A stretch of 64,000 bases of DNA from NCBI RefSeq assembly GCF_018129985.1, contig NZ_JAFCKT010000006.1:1-64000 (forward strand). The letters run 5' to 3'. Below the pieces are notes generated by a model. The model made no database searches. It had not been told where the DNA came from and saw nothing but the letters and a program-made list of their open reading frames with translations. The position numbers and the translations under genes were made by a program. Below, in pieces: positions 1 through 8,497 of this stretch. The DNA is from Bradyrhizobium sp. SZCCT0148 (GTDB lineage: Bacteria; Pseudomonadota; Alphaproteobacteria; Rhizobiales; Xanthobacteraceae). Positions within the stretch are counted from its first letter, which is position 1; each line of letters starts with the position of its first letter.

Positions 1-690
1 GAACTTGCTGACCTCGTTCTTCAGCCGGCCGGAGTCGTTCGACAGCATTTGCGCCGCCGACAGCACCTGCGAGGAGGCCGAGCCGGTCTCGGTCGCACCG
101 CGCTGCACATCGGTGATGTTCGAGGAGACCTGCTGGGTGCCCTGCGCGGCCTGCTGGACGTTGCGGGCGATCTCCTGCGTCGCTGCGCCCTGCTCTTCCA
201 CCGCGGCTGCAATTGCCGACGATATCTCCGAGAGACGCTCGATTGTCGAGGAGATCTCCTTGATGGCGCCAACGGAGTCATTGGTCGCCGCCTGGATGCC
301 GGAGATCTGCTGGCCAATCTCGCCGGTCGCCTTGGCGGTCTGCTCGGCGAGCGCCTTCACCTCGGAGGCGACGACCGCGAAGCCGCGGCCGGCTTCACCC
401 GCACGTGCCGCTTCGATGGTCGCATTCAGCGCCAGCAGGTTGGTCTGGCCGGCGATGGTGTTGATCAGTTCGACGACGTCGCCGATGCGGGACGCCGCCT
501 TGGACAGCTCGCTGACGCGCTCGGTGGTAGCGCGGGCCTGGCCGACGGCATCGCCCGCCATCCGCGCCGATTCCTGTACCTGGCGGCTGATCTCGCCGAC
601 CGACGAGGCCATCTCCTCGGTCGCCGAGGCGACCGACTGCACGTTGGTCGAGGCTTCTTCCGAAGCGCCGGCCACGGTGGTGGCCAGCCT
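1..690. repeat. Direct repeat copy 1: MCP signalling-domain tract
   Basis: Bases 1 to about 690 match 2033 to about 2722 at a constant offset of 2032, with roughly ten mismatches by eye. The tract codes for the signalling half of two adjacent chemoreceptors. Similarity falls off sharply near 690-735, where the two proteins start to differ in their linker regions. Confidence 0.85.
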
Positions 691-1665
691 CTGGGAGCGT
701 TCGGCCGTTCCTGTCAGGGTGGTGGCCGATGCCTCCAGCTGGGTCGAGGCGGAGGACACCGTGCCGATGATCTCACCCACGGCTCCCTCGAAATCGTCGG
801 CAAGCCTCAGCATGTCCGCCTTGCGCTGCTCTGCGTTGCGACGCTCGACTTCGCCCTGTTCCGCCTTCAGGCGTTCCACTTCGATCGCATTGGTCTTGAA
901 GATCTGGACGGCATTGGCCATCTGACCGATTTCGTCCTTCCGTTCGGTGGACGATATCGCCACGGTCGTATCGCCCTTGGCGAGGACGCCCATCTCGGTC
1001 GTGATGCGCTGGATCGGCCGGGTGACCACGACAGCGACGCCAAAGGCGCCGGTCAGCGAGAGCAGCAGGGTGACGATACCGCCAGCCAACATGGCCATCG
1101 TCGCGTTGGCCGATGCGGCGTCGGAAGCCACGGCACGCGTCGTCAGCAGCGAGCGCTCTTCCGCATCCATCTCCTGCACGACGGCGCGCAATCCATCCAT
1201 GGACTTCTTGCCGGCGCCGGATGCCTCGAGCTCCCGGGCCTTGGACTGCGTTGCTGGATCCTTCATCAGCGCGATTTCGCGCTGCGCGACATTGGCCGTC
1301 CAGTCGCTGGCGAACGCCTTGACGCGCTCGAGACGCTTCTGCTGGTTTGCGTTATCCGATGTCAGACTGCCGATCTTTGCCGCGGCCGTTTGAAACTGCT
1401 TCTGACCGGATTCGAAAGGTCCGAGGAAGGCGCTGTCCGCGGAAACGAGGTAGCCGCGCACACCCGTCTCCGAATTGACCATGGCCCCGACGAGATCGGA
1501 AAGCTGCTCCAGCACCTGATAGGTATGCACCGTCATCTTCGACGTGGAGTTCATCACGCTCAGCGAATTGTAAATCGCAGCAGTGCTGCCGGCAACGACG
1601 AGACAGATCGCCGCAAACACTGCAGAAACCTTCATAGAAATGCGGACGTTGTTGATCCAAGACAT
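1..1665 (-). CDS. Methyl-accepting chemotaxis protein with CHASE3 sensor (3' end cut by window)
   Basis: Inner-membrane chemoreceptor feeding a CheA/CheW pathway. I read 555 codons from an ATG at 1665 (protein start MSWINNVRIS) to the window edge; only a few C-terminal codons and the stop should be missing, judging from the neighbouring receptor. TM1 lies near residues 12-31. A periplasmic CHASE3-like region follows and carries the typical ETGVRGYL motif near 66-73. TM2 is near 191-215, then HAMP, then the methyl-accepting signalling domain with the conserved hairpin tip (NLLALNATIEAARAGEAGRG). The last ~220 residues appear identical to those of the next receptor upstream on the strand. The ligand is unknown. 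Confidence 0.93.
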   Translation of the reverse strand, partial: MSWINNVRISMKVSAVFAAICLVVAGSTAAIYNSLSVMNSTSKMTVHTYQVLEQLSDLVGAMVNSETGVRGYLVSADSAFLGPFESGQKQFQTAAAKIGSLTSDNANQQKRLERVKAFASDWTANVAQREIALMKDPATQSKARELEASGAGKKSMDGLRAVVQEMDAEERSLLTTRAVASDAASANATMAMLAGGIVTLLLSLTGAFGVAVVVTRPIQRITTEMGVLAKGDTTVAISSTERKDEIGQMANAVQIFKTNAIEVERLKAEQGEVERRNAEQRKADMLRLADDFEGAVGEIIGTVSSASTQLEASATTLTGTAERSQRLATTVAGASEEASTNVQSVASATEEMASSVGEISRQVQESARMAGDAVGQARATTERVSELSKAASRIGDVVELINTIAGQTNLLALNATIEAARAGEAGRGFAVVASEVKALAEQTAKATGEIGQQISGIQAATNDSVGAIKEISSTIERLSEISSAIAAAVEEQGAATQEIARNVQQAAQGTQQVSSNITDVQRGATETGSASSQVLSAAQMLSNDSGRLKNEVSKF

Positions 1666-2008
1666 CAAATTTCCTCAGTAATTCCGGTTGAAATGCTCGT
1701 CGGGCGGGGAAGCCGTTTAACTCGGCAAGTTCTGCCTTGAAGATTATACCGTCCGCGAGATCGTTCCCCTTAACGGAACTGCGTAGTCCTACTGAGCCAG
1801 CATCATATAATGGCCCGGACTTTTGCGGGCATAGTCACGCACGCGAGTGGAGAAGCGTCTCGTGGTATAGGGCCGCAATTGCCTCTCGTCGGCAGTGCGG
1901 CCGGCAGTGCCCGGTAGAGCGAAGCAGTTCCGCCCTTTGGCAGACGCCCGAAAAAAAAGAGCGGCGCACAGCGCCGCTCTCGATCGACGGAAGAACGCGC
2001 GCTTGCCT
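1666..2008. other. Intergenic region between the two chemoreceptor genes
   Basis: 343 bases without a convincing gene. The part near 1951-1980 is the terminator of the upstream receptor gene. The remainder (1666-1950) should hold the promoter of the CHASE3 receptor, but I could not recognise a clear sigma-70 or sigma-28 site. Confidence 0.5.
1951..1980 (-). terminator. Rho-independent terminator of the 4HB chemoreceptor gene
   Basis: On the minus strand a perfect 10-bp stem (AGAGCGGCGC paired with GCGCCGCTCT, 3-base loop) is followed directly by a run of eight T. It lies about 30 bases past the stop codon of the receptor gene at 2009-3697. This is one of the clearest intrinsic terminators in the window. 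Confidence 0.9.
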
Positions 2009-3697
2009 CTATGCCGCGCGGACGTTGGTCAGGAACTTGCTGACCTCGTTCTTCAGCCGGCCGGAGTCGTTCGACAGCATTTGCGCCGCCGACAGCACCT
2101 GCGAGGAGGCCGAGCCGGTCTCGGTCGCACCGCGCTGCACATCGGTGATGTTCGAGGAGACCTGCTGGGTGCCCTGCGCGGCCTGCTGGACGTTGCGGGC
2201 GATCTCCTGCGTCGCTGCGCCCTGCTCTTCCACCGCGGCTGCAATCGCCGACGATATCTCCGAGAGACGCTCGATGGTCGAGGAAATCTCCTTGATGGCG
2301 CCAACGGAGTCATTGGTCGCCGCCTGGATGCCGGAGATCTGCTGGCCGATCTCGCCGGTCGCCTTGGCGGTCTGCTCGGCGAGCGCCTTCACCTCGGAGG
2401 CGACGACCGCGAAGCCGCGGCCGGCTTCACCCGCACGTGCCGCTTCGATGGTCGCATTCAGCGCCAGCAGGTTCGTCTGCCCGGCGATGGTGTTGATCAG
2501 TTCGACGACGTCGCCGATGCGGGACGCCGCCTTGGACAGCTCGCTGACGCGCTCGGTGGTGGCGCGGGCCTGGCCGACGGCATCGCCCGCCATCCGCGCC
2601 GATTCCTGAACCTGGCGGCTGATCTCGCCGACCGACGAGGCCATCTCCTCGGTCGCCGAGGCGACCGACTGCACATTGGTCGAGGCTTCTTCCGAGGCGC
2701 TGGCAACGGTGGTCGCCAGCCTCTGGGAACGGTCGGCGGTGGATGTCAGCGTGGACGCCGAGGCTTCCAACTGGGTCGAGGCCGACGACACGGTCTGGAC
2801 GATCTCGCCGATCATGGTTTCGAATTCGCGGGTGATGTTGTCGACGCGGCGGCCGCGCTCGATCTTGGCTTCGGCATCGGCGGCCGCGGCCTCGTCGACG
2901 GCCTTCTTGGCGATCAGAGCCTCCTTGAAGATCTGCAGCACGTCGGCCATCGCGCCGATCTCGGTCTTCTCGCCCCGGTGCGGGACCTCGGCGGAGAGCT
3001 CGCCCTTGCCCAGCGCCTGCATCGGCTCGATGATCGAGTTGATGCCCTTCGAGACGTCCTGGACCAGATAGAAGCCGACGCCGATGCCGATGATGACGGC
3101 AGCGCCGAGAATGACCGACACCAGCATGAAAGCATAGGAGTAACTGTCGGCGGCATCCTGGGCGGCCTGCTCGCTGCCCTTGGTGTTGAGCTCGATGTCC
3201 TTGTTCAGGATCTCGTCGGCCTTGAGCCCAATCTTGTTGACCTTGATGTTGAGTTCATGAGCGTCGTGAGGAACCTTGCCCGCGTCCCTGCGCGACAATG
3301 CCATCACTTCCTGAGTCCCTCGCTTGTACTCCTCCCAGACTTGAGACCACTCCTTGTACAGCGCACGTTCCTCGGGGGACGTGATCATGGGCTCATATTT
3401 CTGACGGAACTTGGTATTGGCCTCGACCACGGTTGCCAGCGTCTTCTCATTCGTGAGCTTATCCTCGAGCGTTTCGGCCAGCATGTGCTCTCGGATCACG
3501 TTGCGGTAGGTAATCACGCCAGCCCGCAGATCGCCCAGCACCCGCACGCTCGGCATCCAGTTCGTGGTGATATCGACGGTGTTGGCGTTCATCGACCGCA
3601 TCTTCGTGACGGCCAGCAAGCCCATGCCGGCCATCGCGACCAGCAGGAACGCCACGACACTGATGATTTTGGTGCGGATGGAGATAGTGGCGAGCAT
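2009..3697 (-). CDS. Methyl-accepting chemotaxis protein, 4-helix-bundle sensor
   Basis: Membrane chemoreceptor of 562 residues. TM1 is near 11-30. A helical periplasmic sensor of about 155 residues resembles the 4HB_MCP family. TM2 lies near 189-211, followed by HAMP (about 212-265) and a methyl-accepting signalling domain from about 300 to the C terminus. No CheR-binding pentapeptide is seen; the chain ends NVRAA. The signalling half duplicates that of the CHASE3 receptor just downstream, while the sensor halves are unrelated, so the two receptors probably read different signals into the same pathway. It has its own strong terminator. Confidence 0.95.
   Translation of the reverse strand: MLATISIRTKIISVVAFLLVAMAGMGLLAVTKMRSMNANTVDITTNWMPSVRVLGDLRAGVITYRNVIREHMLAETLEDKLTNEKTLATVVEANTKFRQKYEPMITSPEERALYKEWSQVWEEYKRGTQEVMALSRRDAGKVPHDAHELNIKVNKIGLKADEILNKDIELNTKGSEQAAQDAADSYSYAFMLVSVILGAAVIIGIGVGFYLVQDVSKGINSIIEPMQALGKGELSAEVPHRGEKTEIGAMADVLQIFKEALIAKKAVDEAAAADAEAKIERGRRVDNITREFETMIGEIVQTVSSASTQLEASASTLTSTADRSQRLATTVASASEEASTNVQSVASATEEMASSVGEISRQVQESARMAGDAVGQARATTERVSELSKAASRIGDVVELINTIAGQTNLLALNATIEAARAGEAGRGFAVVASEVKALAEQTAKATGEIGQQISGIQAATNDSVGAIKEISSTIERLSEISSAIAAAVEEQGAATQEIARNVQQAAQGTQQVSSNITDVQRGATETGSASSQVLSAAQMLSNDSGRLKNEVSKFLTNVRAA
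2033..2722. repeat. Direct repeat copy 2: MCP signalling-domain tract
   Basis: Second copy of the near-identical tract shared with bases 1-690. It lies inside the 3' half of the 4HB chemoreceptor gene. The high nucleotide identity, including third codon positions, points to recent duplication or gene conversion rather than to protein-level constraint alone. Confidence 0.85.
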
Positions 3698-3807
3698 AAT
3701 GAGTCTCTTTGTGGTGGCGCGGTGCGCGTCCGGAAGCTTTACGAATCAACCAAAAGGAGCAGCACCAACATCCAACACCAGAGCACCTGCGCAGATGTTA
3801 ACTACGA

Positions 3808-3825
3808 CTCCGTACGAGTACGGAG
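3808..3825. promoter_or_regulatory. Perfect 8-bp palindrome upstream of the 4HB chemoreceptor
   Basis: CTCCGTAC and GTACGGAG form a perfect inverted repeat with a 2-base centre. It lies in the 167-base gap between the otnK stop and the receptor start. It could be an operator for the receptor gene or part of the otnK 3' end; there is no T-run next to it, so terminator function is less likely. Role not established. Confidence 0.35.
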
Positions 3826-3864
3826 CCTCAAAGAGATGAACAGGCCGCTAAAAAGGCTCTGCGC

Positions 3865-5151
3865 TCAGCGCATGAGCCTAAGCGCGTCGGCGAAGAACTC
3901 GGCGCCGCCAAAGTTTCCCGACTTCAGAGCGAGCAGCATGTCGGCCGTGCCGCCGACCGAATGAAGCACCGGAACGCCTGCCGCGATCTCGACCCCGACG
4001 AGAAATCCGGGAATCTTCAGCCGATCGACCACCGCCCCGGACGTCTCCCCGCCGGCGACGACCAGCCGCCGGACGCCTGATTTGACGAGGTTTTCTGCAA
4101 TATCGGCCATGGCCTGCTCGATCGCGTGACCGGCCGCGTCGCGGCCGTGCCGCGCCTGCAACGCGGCAACCTGGTCGGGTGTCGCGCTTGAGGCGATCAG
4201 CACCGGGCCCTCCGCAAGCCGCGGCCTCGCCCAATCCAGCGCGCGCTGGGCTTCGCCGCCCCCCGTAATGATACTGTCCGGATCGAGGTGGAGCACCGGC
4301 ATGACCCGTTCGGCATTGGCGATCTGCTGAAGCGTCGCCTGGGAACAGCTCCCGGCGAGGCAGGCCGCCGGTCCGCCGACGGCCGTGCCGGTCTCGCCGT
4401 CCGCCCTGGCTAATTTGACTTTACCCGTCGACACCAGGGCGCGCGCGAGACCGAGGCCGATGCCGGAGGCGCCGACCGACAGGCGGTGCTCGGCGGCGAC
4501 GAGGCCGATGGTCTCGAGGTCCCGGTCGAAGACCGCGTCGACGATGGCGGCGCCGATGCCCTTGGCCACCAGCTCGGCCAGCCGCACCCGCACGGCATCC
4601 GCGCCGCGCGTGACGGTGGCGAGATCGACGAGACCGATCTGCGTCCGGCTCTGGCGCGCCAGCACGCGCACCAGATTGGAATCATGCATCGGGTTGAGCG
4701 GATGGTCCTTCAGCGGGCTCTCGTTCAGCGGCACCGCGCCGACGAACAGGTTGCCCTGGTAAACGGTGCGGCCGGTCTCCGGGAACGCCGGTGTCACCAG
4801 CACGGCGCCGTCGCCGGCGTCGGCGCGCAACGCGTCCATCACGGGGCCGATATTGCCGGCATCAGTGGAATCGAAGGTCGAGCAGATCTTGAACAGCACA
4901 TGGCCGGCACCGCGGCCGCGCAGCCATTGATCGGCCGCGCGCGAACGCGATACCGCAAGGCCGGCCTCGATCGAGCGGCTCTTCAGCGACACCACGACGG
5001 CATCGACCTCGGGCAGTGCGAGATCGTCCGCGGGCACGCCGATGGTCTGCACGGTGCGCAGGCCCGCGCGCGTCAGCGTGTTGGCGAGATCGGAGGCACC
5101 GGTGTAGTCGTCGGCGATGCAGCCCAGAGAGATTTTCGCTGCAAGTGTCAC
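3865..5151 (-). CDS. otnK: 3-oxo-tetronate kinase family (DUF1537)
   Basis: Four-carbon acid sugar kinase, 428 residues, the usual length. In the characterised pathway OtnK phosphorylates 3-oxo-tetronates with ATP to the 4-phosphate in the cytoplasm. The N-terminal motif ADDYTGASD and the C-terminal glycine-rich GGETSG nucleotide-binding motif are both present. The GTG start at 5151 overlaps the stop of otnI by four bases, indicating translational coupling. otnI, ltnD and the divergent otnC give the complete threonate/erythronate set, which supports this assignment over other DUF1537 kinases. Confidence 0.9.
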   Translation of the reverse strand: MTLAAKISLGCIADDYTGASDLANTLTRAGLRTVQTIGVPADDLALPEVDAVVVSLKSRSIEAGLAVSRSRAADQWLRGRGAGHVLFKICSTFDSTDAGNIGPVMDALRADAGDGAVLVTPAFPETGRTVYQGNLFVGAVPLNESPLKDHPLNPMHDSNLVRVLARQSRTQIGLVDLATVTRGADAVRVRLAELVAKGIGAAIVDAVFDRDLETIGLVAAEHRLSVGASGIGLGLARALVSTGKVKLARADGETGTAVGGPAACLAGSCSQATLQQIANAERVMPVLHLDPDSIITGGGEAQRALDWARPRLAEGPVLIASSATPDQVAALQARHGRDAAGHAIEQAMADIAENLVKSGVRRLVVAGGETSGAVVDRLKIPGFLVGVEIAAGVPVLHSVGGTADMLLALKSGNFGGAEFFADALRLMR

Positions 5152-5930
5152 GGCTTCACTCCAGCGTAGGGCTTGAACCAGGCAAGACCGTCGGTTGTCT
5201 TGCCCCTCGGATTGTATTCACAGCCGACGAAGCCGGCATAGCCGAGCCGGTCGAGTTCTTCGAACAGGAACGGATAGTTCAGCTCCTCGCCGTCGGGCTC
5301 GTTGCGCGAGGGGATGCTGGCGATCTGGATATGGCCGATGATCGGCATCATCTCGCGCAGCCGCATGGTGACGTCGCCATGAATGATCTGGCAGTGATAG
5401 ATGTCGAACTGCAGCTTCAGGTTCGGAAGCCTCAGCTCCTGGATCAGATCGCGTGCGAAGCCGAAATCGTTGAGGAAGTAGCCGGGCACGTTGCGCGCAT
5501 TGATCGGCTCGAGCACGATGTCGATGCCGTGCGGGGCGAAGAACTCCGCAGCCCATGCCACCGATTTGTAGAACGCCTCGATCGCGACGCGTTCGCCGCG
5601 ATTGGCGATGCCGGCCATCAAATGCAGCCGTTTGACGCCGGTCGCCTTGGCGTAAGGGAGCGCCGTCTCCAGGCCCGCCTTGAGTTCGGAGAAGCGCGAG
5701 GGGAGCGCGGCAAACCCCTTCTCGCCGGCGTTCCAGTCGCCCGGAGGCAGGTTGAACAGCGCCTGGGTCAGCCCGTTGCGCTTGAGGCGCTCGCCGACCG
5801 CCTCGGCAGGGTGTTCATAGGGAAAGAGAAACTCCACCGCGGTGAAGCCGGCTTGCGCAGCGGCATCGAAGCGATCGAGGAACGGCACCTCGGTGAACAT
5901 CATCGAGAGATTGGCGGCAAAACGGGGCAT
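5148..5930 (-). CDS. otnI: 2-oxo-tetronate isomerase (hydroxypyruvate isomerase family)
   Basis: TIM-barrel isomerase of the Hyi/OtnI family, 260 residues. It would interconvert 2-oxo- and 3-oxo-tetronate, feeding OtnK. The start MPRFAANLSMMFTEVPFLDR is typical of the family, and acidic and His metal ligands of the xylose-isomerase-like fold are seen (for example VLEPINARNVPG and QFDIYHCQ). The gene overlaps otnK by four bases and lies 14 bases after ltnD. Hydroxypyruvate isomerase is the alternative name, but the operon favours OtnI. Confidence 0.9.
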   Translation of the reverse strand: MPRFAANLSMMFTEVPFLDRFDAAAQAGFTAVEFLFPYEHPAEAVGERLKRNGLTQALFNLPPGDWNAGEKGFAALPSRFSELKAGLETALPYAKATGVKRLHLMAGIANRGERVAIEAFYKSVAWAAEFFAPHGIDIVLEPINARNVPGYFLNDFGFARDLIQELRLPNLKLQFDIYHCQIIHGDVTMRLREMMPIIGHIQIASIPSRNEPDGEELNYPFLFEELDRLGYAGFVGCEYNPRGKTTDGLAWFKPYAGVKP

Positions 5931-5944
5931 TAAAATCCTCTTCC

Positions 5945-6862
5945 TTACTTGTCGCCCGGCAGCTTGACGCCGGTGACCTGCGCATACATCCGCGCCACCG
6001 AGGCGTCGTCGTCGCGCCCCATGCCGGCGGCTGATGTCATCAGGAACATCTGGAGCGCAGCGGCGGAGACCGGCACCGGGAATCTCGCGCTGCGCGCCAT
6101 GTCCTGGATGATGCCGAGGTCCTTGACGAAGATTTCCACCGCGCTGCGCGGCGTGTAATCGCCGTCGAGGACGTGCGGCATGCGGTTCTCGAACATCCAG
6201 GAATTGCCGGCAGAGGCCGTGATAACCTCGTAGACCTTGCGGATGTCGAGGCCCTGCTTGGCCGCAAACGCGATCGCCTCCGAGGCGGCGGCGATGTGGA
6301 CGCCGGCGAGCAGCTGGTTGATCATCTTGAAGGCGGCGCCTTGGCCGGCGGCATCGCCGAGCTCGTAGAGCTTTGCAGCCATGGCATCGAGCGCGGGTCG
6401 GGCCTTCGCGAACGCAGCGGGGCTGCCGGAGGCGAGGATCGTCAGCTCGCCCTGCGCGGCGCGCTGCGCGCCGCCGGAAATCGGTGCATCCAAATAATGC
6501 CGCCCGGTCTCTTCCAATTGCTTGGCGAGACGCCGCGCCACATCCGGGTCCATCGTCGCGGAAGACATGAAAACGCTGTCCTTCGGCAGGGTCCCGGCGA
6601 CACCGTCCTTGCCGAACAGAATCGTTTCGGTCTGCGCGGCGTTGACGACCACGCTGACAACGATATCGGCCCCCTCCGCCGCTTCAGCCGGCGTCTTCGC
6701 GCCCGCACCGCCGTCCTTCACGAAGCGCGCCACGGCATCGGCCGAGACATCGCAGCCGGTGACGGCGTGGCCGGCGCGCTTCAGCGAGGTCGCCATGCCG
6801 AACCCCATCGAGCCGAGCCCGATGACGGCGATGCGCCGGTTTTTTGACGTGGAGGCGGACAT
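5945..6862 (-). CDS. ltnD: L-threonate dehydrogenase (beta-hydroxyacid dehydrogenase family)
   Basis: NAD(P)-dependent dehydrogenase of 305 residues related to 3-hydroxyisobutyrate dehydrogenase. In the Otn pathway LtnD oxidises L-threonate to 2-oxo-tetronate. The Rossmann motif GLGSMGFGMA is near residue 16, the substrate loop reads DAPISGG, and the catalytic lysine lies in FKMINQLL. It is the first gene of a minus-strand operon with otnI and otnK and is divergent from otnC, with about 100 bases between the starts. Substrate assignment rests on this neighbourhood. Confidence 0.88.
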   Translation of the reverse strand: MSASTSKNRRIAVIGLGSMGFGMATSLKRAGHAVTGCDVSADAVARFVKDGGAGAKTPAEAAEGADIVVSVVVNAAQTETILFGKDGVAGTLPKDSVFMSSATMDPDVARRLAKQLEETGRHYLDAPISGGAQRAAQGELTILASGSPAAFAKARPALDAMAAKLYELGDAAGQGAAFKMINQLLAGVHIAAASEAIAFAAKQGLDIRKVYEVITASAGNSWMFENRMPHVLDGDYTPRSAVEIFVKDLGIIQDMARSARFPVPVSAAALQMFLMTSAAGMGRDDDASVARMYAQVTGVKLPGDK

Positions 6863-6932
6863 GCGACTGACCCTTGCGAACGTTTCCCGGATGGCCGCCC
6901 TTTGCGGCAGCTCTCATCTCGAATAACACGGC

Positions 6933-6948
6933 TTGGCCGCGCTGCCAA
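6933..6948. promoter_or_regulatory. Candidate operator between ltnD and otnC
   Basis: TTGGC-N6-GCCAA is a perfect 16-bp palindrome in the divergent ltnD/otnC gap, about 20 bases before the otnC start. Its position would let one regulator control both arms of the sugar-acid module. No regulator gene lies next to the module, so the protein that might bind is unknown. Confidence 0.35.
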
Positions 6949-6966
6949 AGCGTGAGACAAGCGGGC

Positions 6967-7635
6967 ATGACGGCCATGAGCGACGAAACGCGGCTGCGTG
7001 AGGATATCTGCCGGTTTGGACGGTCTTTGTTCGAACGCGGGCTGACGCCGGGTTCGTCCGGCAATATCAGCGTCAGGCTGGACGGCGGCGGCTGGCTGGT
7101 GACGCCAACCAATGCCTCTCTCGGCTTCCTCGATCCTGCAAAGCTGTCGCGGCTCGACGAGAAGGGCCAGCTGGTGTCGGGCGATGCCCCGACCAAGGAA
7201 GTTCCGCTGCACACCGCGCTCTACGACACGCGCGGCAGTGCCCGCGCCATCGTGCATCTGCATTCGACACACTCGGTCGCGCTGTCGATGCTGCCGGAGA
7301 TCGACCCGCGCGCGGCGCTGCCGCCGATGACCGCGTACTACCTGATGAAATGCGGCGCCACCGCGCTCGTGCCGTACTACCGCCCCGGCGATCCCGCCGT
7401 TGCGGATGCGATCAAGGGCCTGGCGGGAGCATATTCATCGGTGCTGCTCGCCAATCACGGCCCGGTCGTTGCCGGCGACACCCTGGAGGCTGCCGTGTTT
7501 GCGACCGAGGAGCTGGAGGAAACGGCGAAGCTGTACCTGCTGCTGCGCGGGATGAACCCGCGCTACCTTTCGCCGGACCAGGTAAAGGACCTGGTTAAAA
7601 TGTTCGGTGTGACGCTGCCCGAGCACGGGCATTAG
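6967..7635 (+). CDS. otnC: 3-oxo-tetronate 4-phosphate decarboxylase (class II aldolase family)
   Basis: Metal-dependent class II aldolase/adducin-family enzyme expected to decarboxylate 3-oxo-tetronate 4-phosphate to dihydroxyacetone phosphate, the last step of the pathway. Conserved parts include TPGSSGNIS, the metal-binding VHLHSTH histidines and a third His in LLANHGPVV. I chose the ATG at 6967 (222 residues); an in-frame ATG follows at 6976. The open frame extends upstream to 6874, but that would include the intergenic palindrome and an unrelated N terminus. It is transcribed away from otnK, otnI and ltnD. Confidence 0.88.
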   Translation: MTAMSDETRLREDICRFGRSLFERGLTPGSSGNISVRLDGGGWLVTPTNASLGFLDPAKLSRLDEKGQLVSGDAPTKEVPLHTALYDTRGSARAIVHLHSTHSVALSMLPEIDPRAALPPMTAYYLMKCGATALVPYYRPGDPAVADAIKGLAGAYSSVLLANHGPVVAGDTLEAAVFATEELEETAKLYLLLRGMNPRYLSPDQVKDLVKMFGVTLPEHGH

Positions 7636-7714
7636 CTCCGCGCCGCTGTCATTCCCCGCGAAGGCAGGAACTCCAGTACGCCGCAGCCTATTCGTATCTC
7701 TCTAACGTCTCGGA

Positions 7715-7749
7715 GCCCGCCCCAGTGCGCAAGCGCGCACAAGGCGGGC
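7715..7749. terminator. Large GC-rich hairpin between convergent otnC and livF
   Basis: GCCCGCC at 7715-7721 pairs with GGCGGGC at 7743-7749, and inside it GTGCGC pairs with GCGCAC. It lies in the 157-base gap between two convergent genes, where it could end transcription both ways. There is no T-run. The surrounding sequence, starting near 7653 with GTCATTCCCCGCGAAGGC, resembles a dispersed intergenic repeat. Confidence 0.5.
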
Positions 7750-7792
7750 GATGACACCGAGAGTATTTCGCGCGCACGCCCAGGCCTCGCCA

Positions 7793-8497
7793 CTAGAGGC
7801 CCAGATACGCCTTGCGCACATCCGGATTGCCCCTGATCTCGGCGGCCGGGCCCTGCATCAGCACGCGGCCGGTTTGCAGGATGTAGGCGCGGTCGGCGAT
7901 CTCCAGGCACTCGGCCATGCGCTGCTCGACGATCAGCACGGTCATGCCGGCGTCGCGGATACGCAGGACTGCCTGGAAGATCTCGTCGACCAGCTTCGGC
8001 ATGATGCCTTGCGAGGGCTCGTCCAGCATCAAGAGGCGCGGGCGCGTCATCAGCGCGCGGCCGATCGCGAGCATCTGCTGCTCGCCGCCGGAGAGCGTTT
8101 CGGCGCGCTGGTCGAGCCGTTCGGACAGGCGTGGAAACAGCTTGAACACGAGATCGAGCGGCTCTTCACGGTTGGCCTCGCCGCGGTAGAGATAGCTGCC
8201 GAGGCGAAGGTTGTCGCGCACCGACAGGCGCGGGAACAGGCGGCGGTTCTCCGGCACGTAGGCGATGCCGGACGCGGTGATGTGGTGCTGCGCCATGCCG
8301 TTGATCTGCTTGCCGTCGAAGGTGACGCTGCCGGAGCGCGGACGCTCGGCGCCGGCGATCGACTTCAGCAGCGTCGACTTGCCCGCGCCGTTGGCGCCGG
8401 CGACGCAGACGATCTCGCCCTTCTGGACCTCGATCGAGATCGCGGAGATCGCGACCAGGCCCTGATAGGCGGTCGTGATTTCACGCACCGACAGCAT
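7793..8497 (-). CDS. livF: Branched-chain-type ABC transporter ATPase LivF
   Basis: 234-residue ATP-binding subunit of a hydrophobic amino-acid-type (HAAT) importer. Walker A reads GANGAGKST, the signature is LSGGEQQM, and Walker B is LLMLDEPSQG. It is the last gene of livK-livH-livM-livG-livF and overlaps livG by 17 bases. It powers uptake through LivH/LivM. In alphaproteobacteria such systems carry amino acids but also urea, amides and aromatic acids, so the substrate cannot be read from this subunit. Confidence 0.95.
   Translation of the reverse strand: MLSVREITTAYQGLVAISAISIEVQKGEIVCVAGANGAGKSTLLKSIAGAERPRSGSVTFDGKQINGMAQHHITASGIAYVPENRRLFPRLSVRDNLRLGSYLYRGEANREEPLDLVFKLFPRLSERLDQRAETLSGGEQQMLAIGRALMTRPRLLMLDEPSQGIMPKLVDEIFQAVLRIRDAGMTVLIVEQRMAECLEIADRAYILQTGRVLMQGPAAEIRGNPDVRKAYLGL

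Noticed and set aside
1895..3964. Long plus-strand open frames opposite the chemoreceptor genes (also 49-1740)
   Set aside because: They mirror the minus-strand receptor genes, have Arg/Gly/His-rich low-complexity translations and match no family; typical antisense shadows in high-GC DNA.
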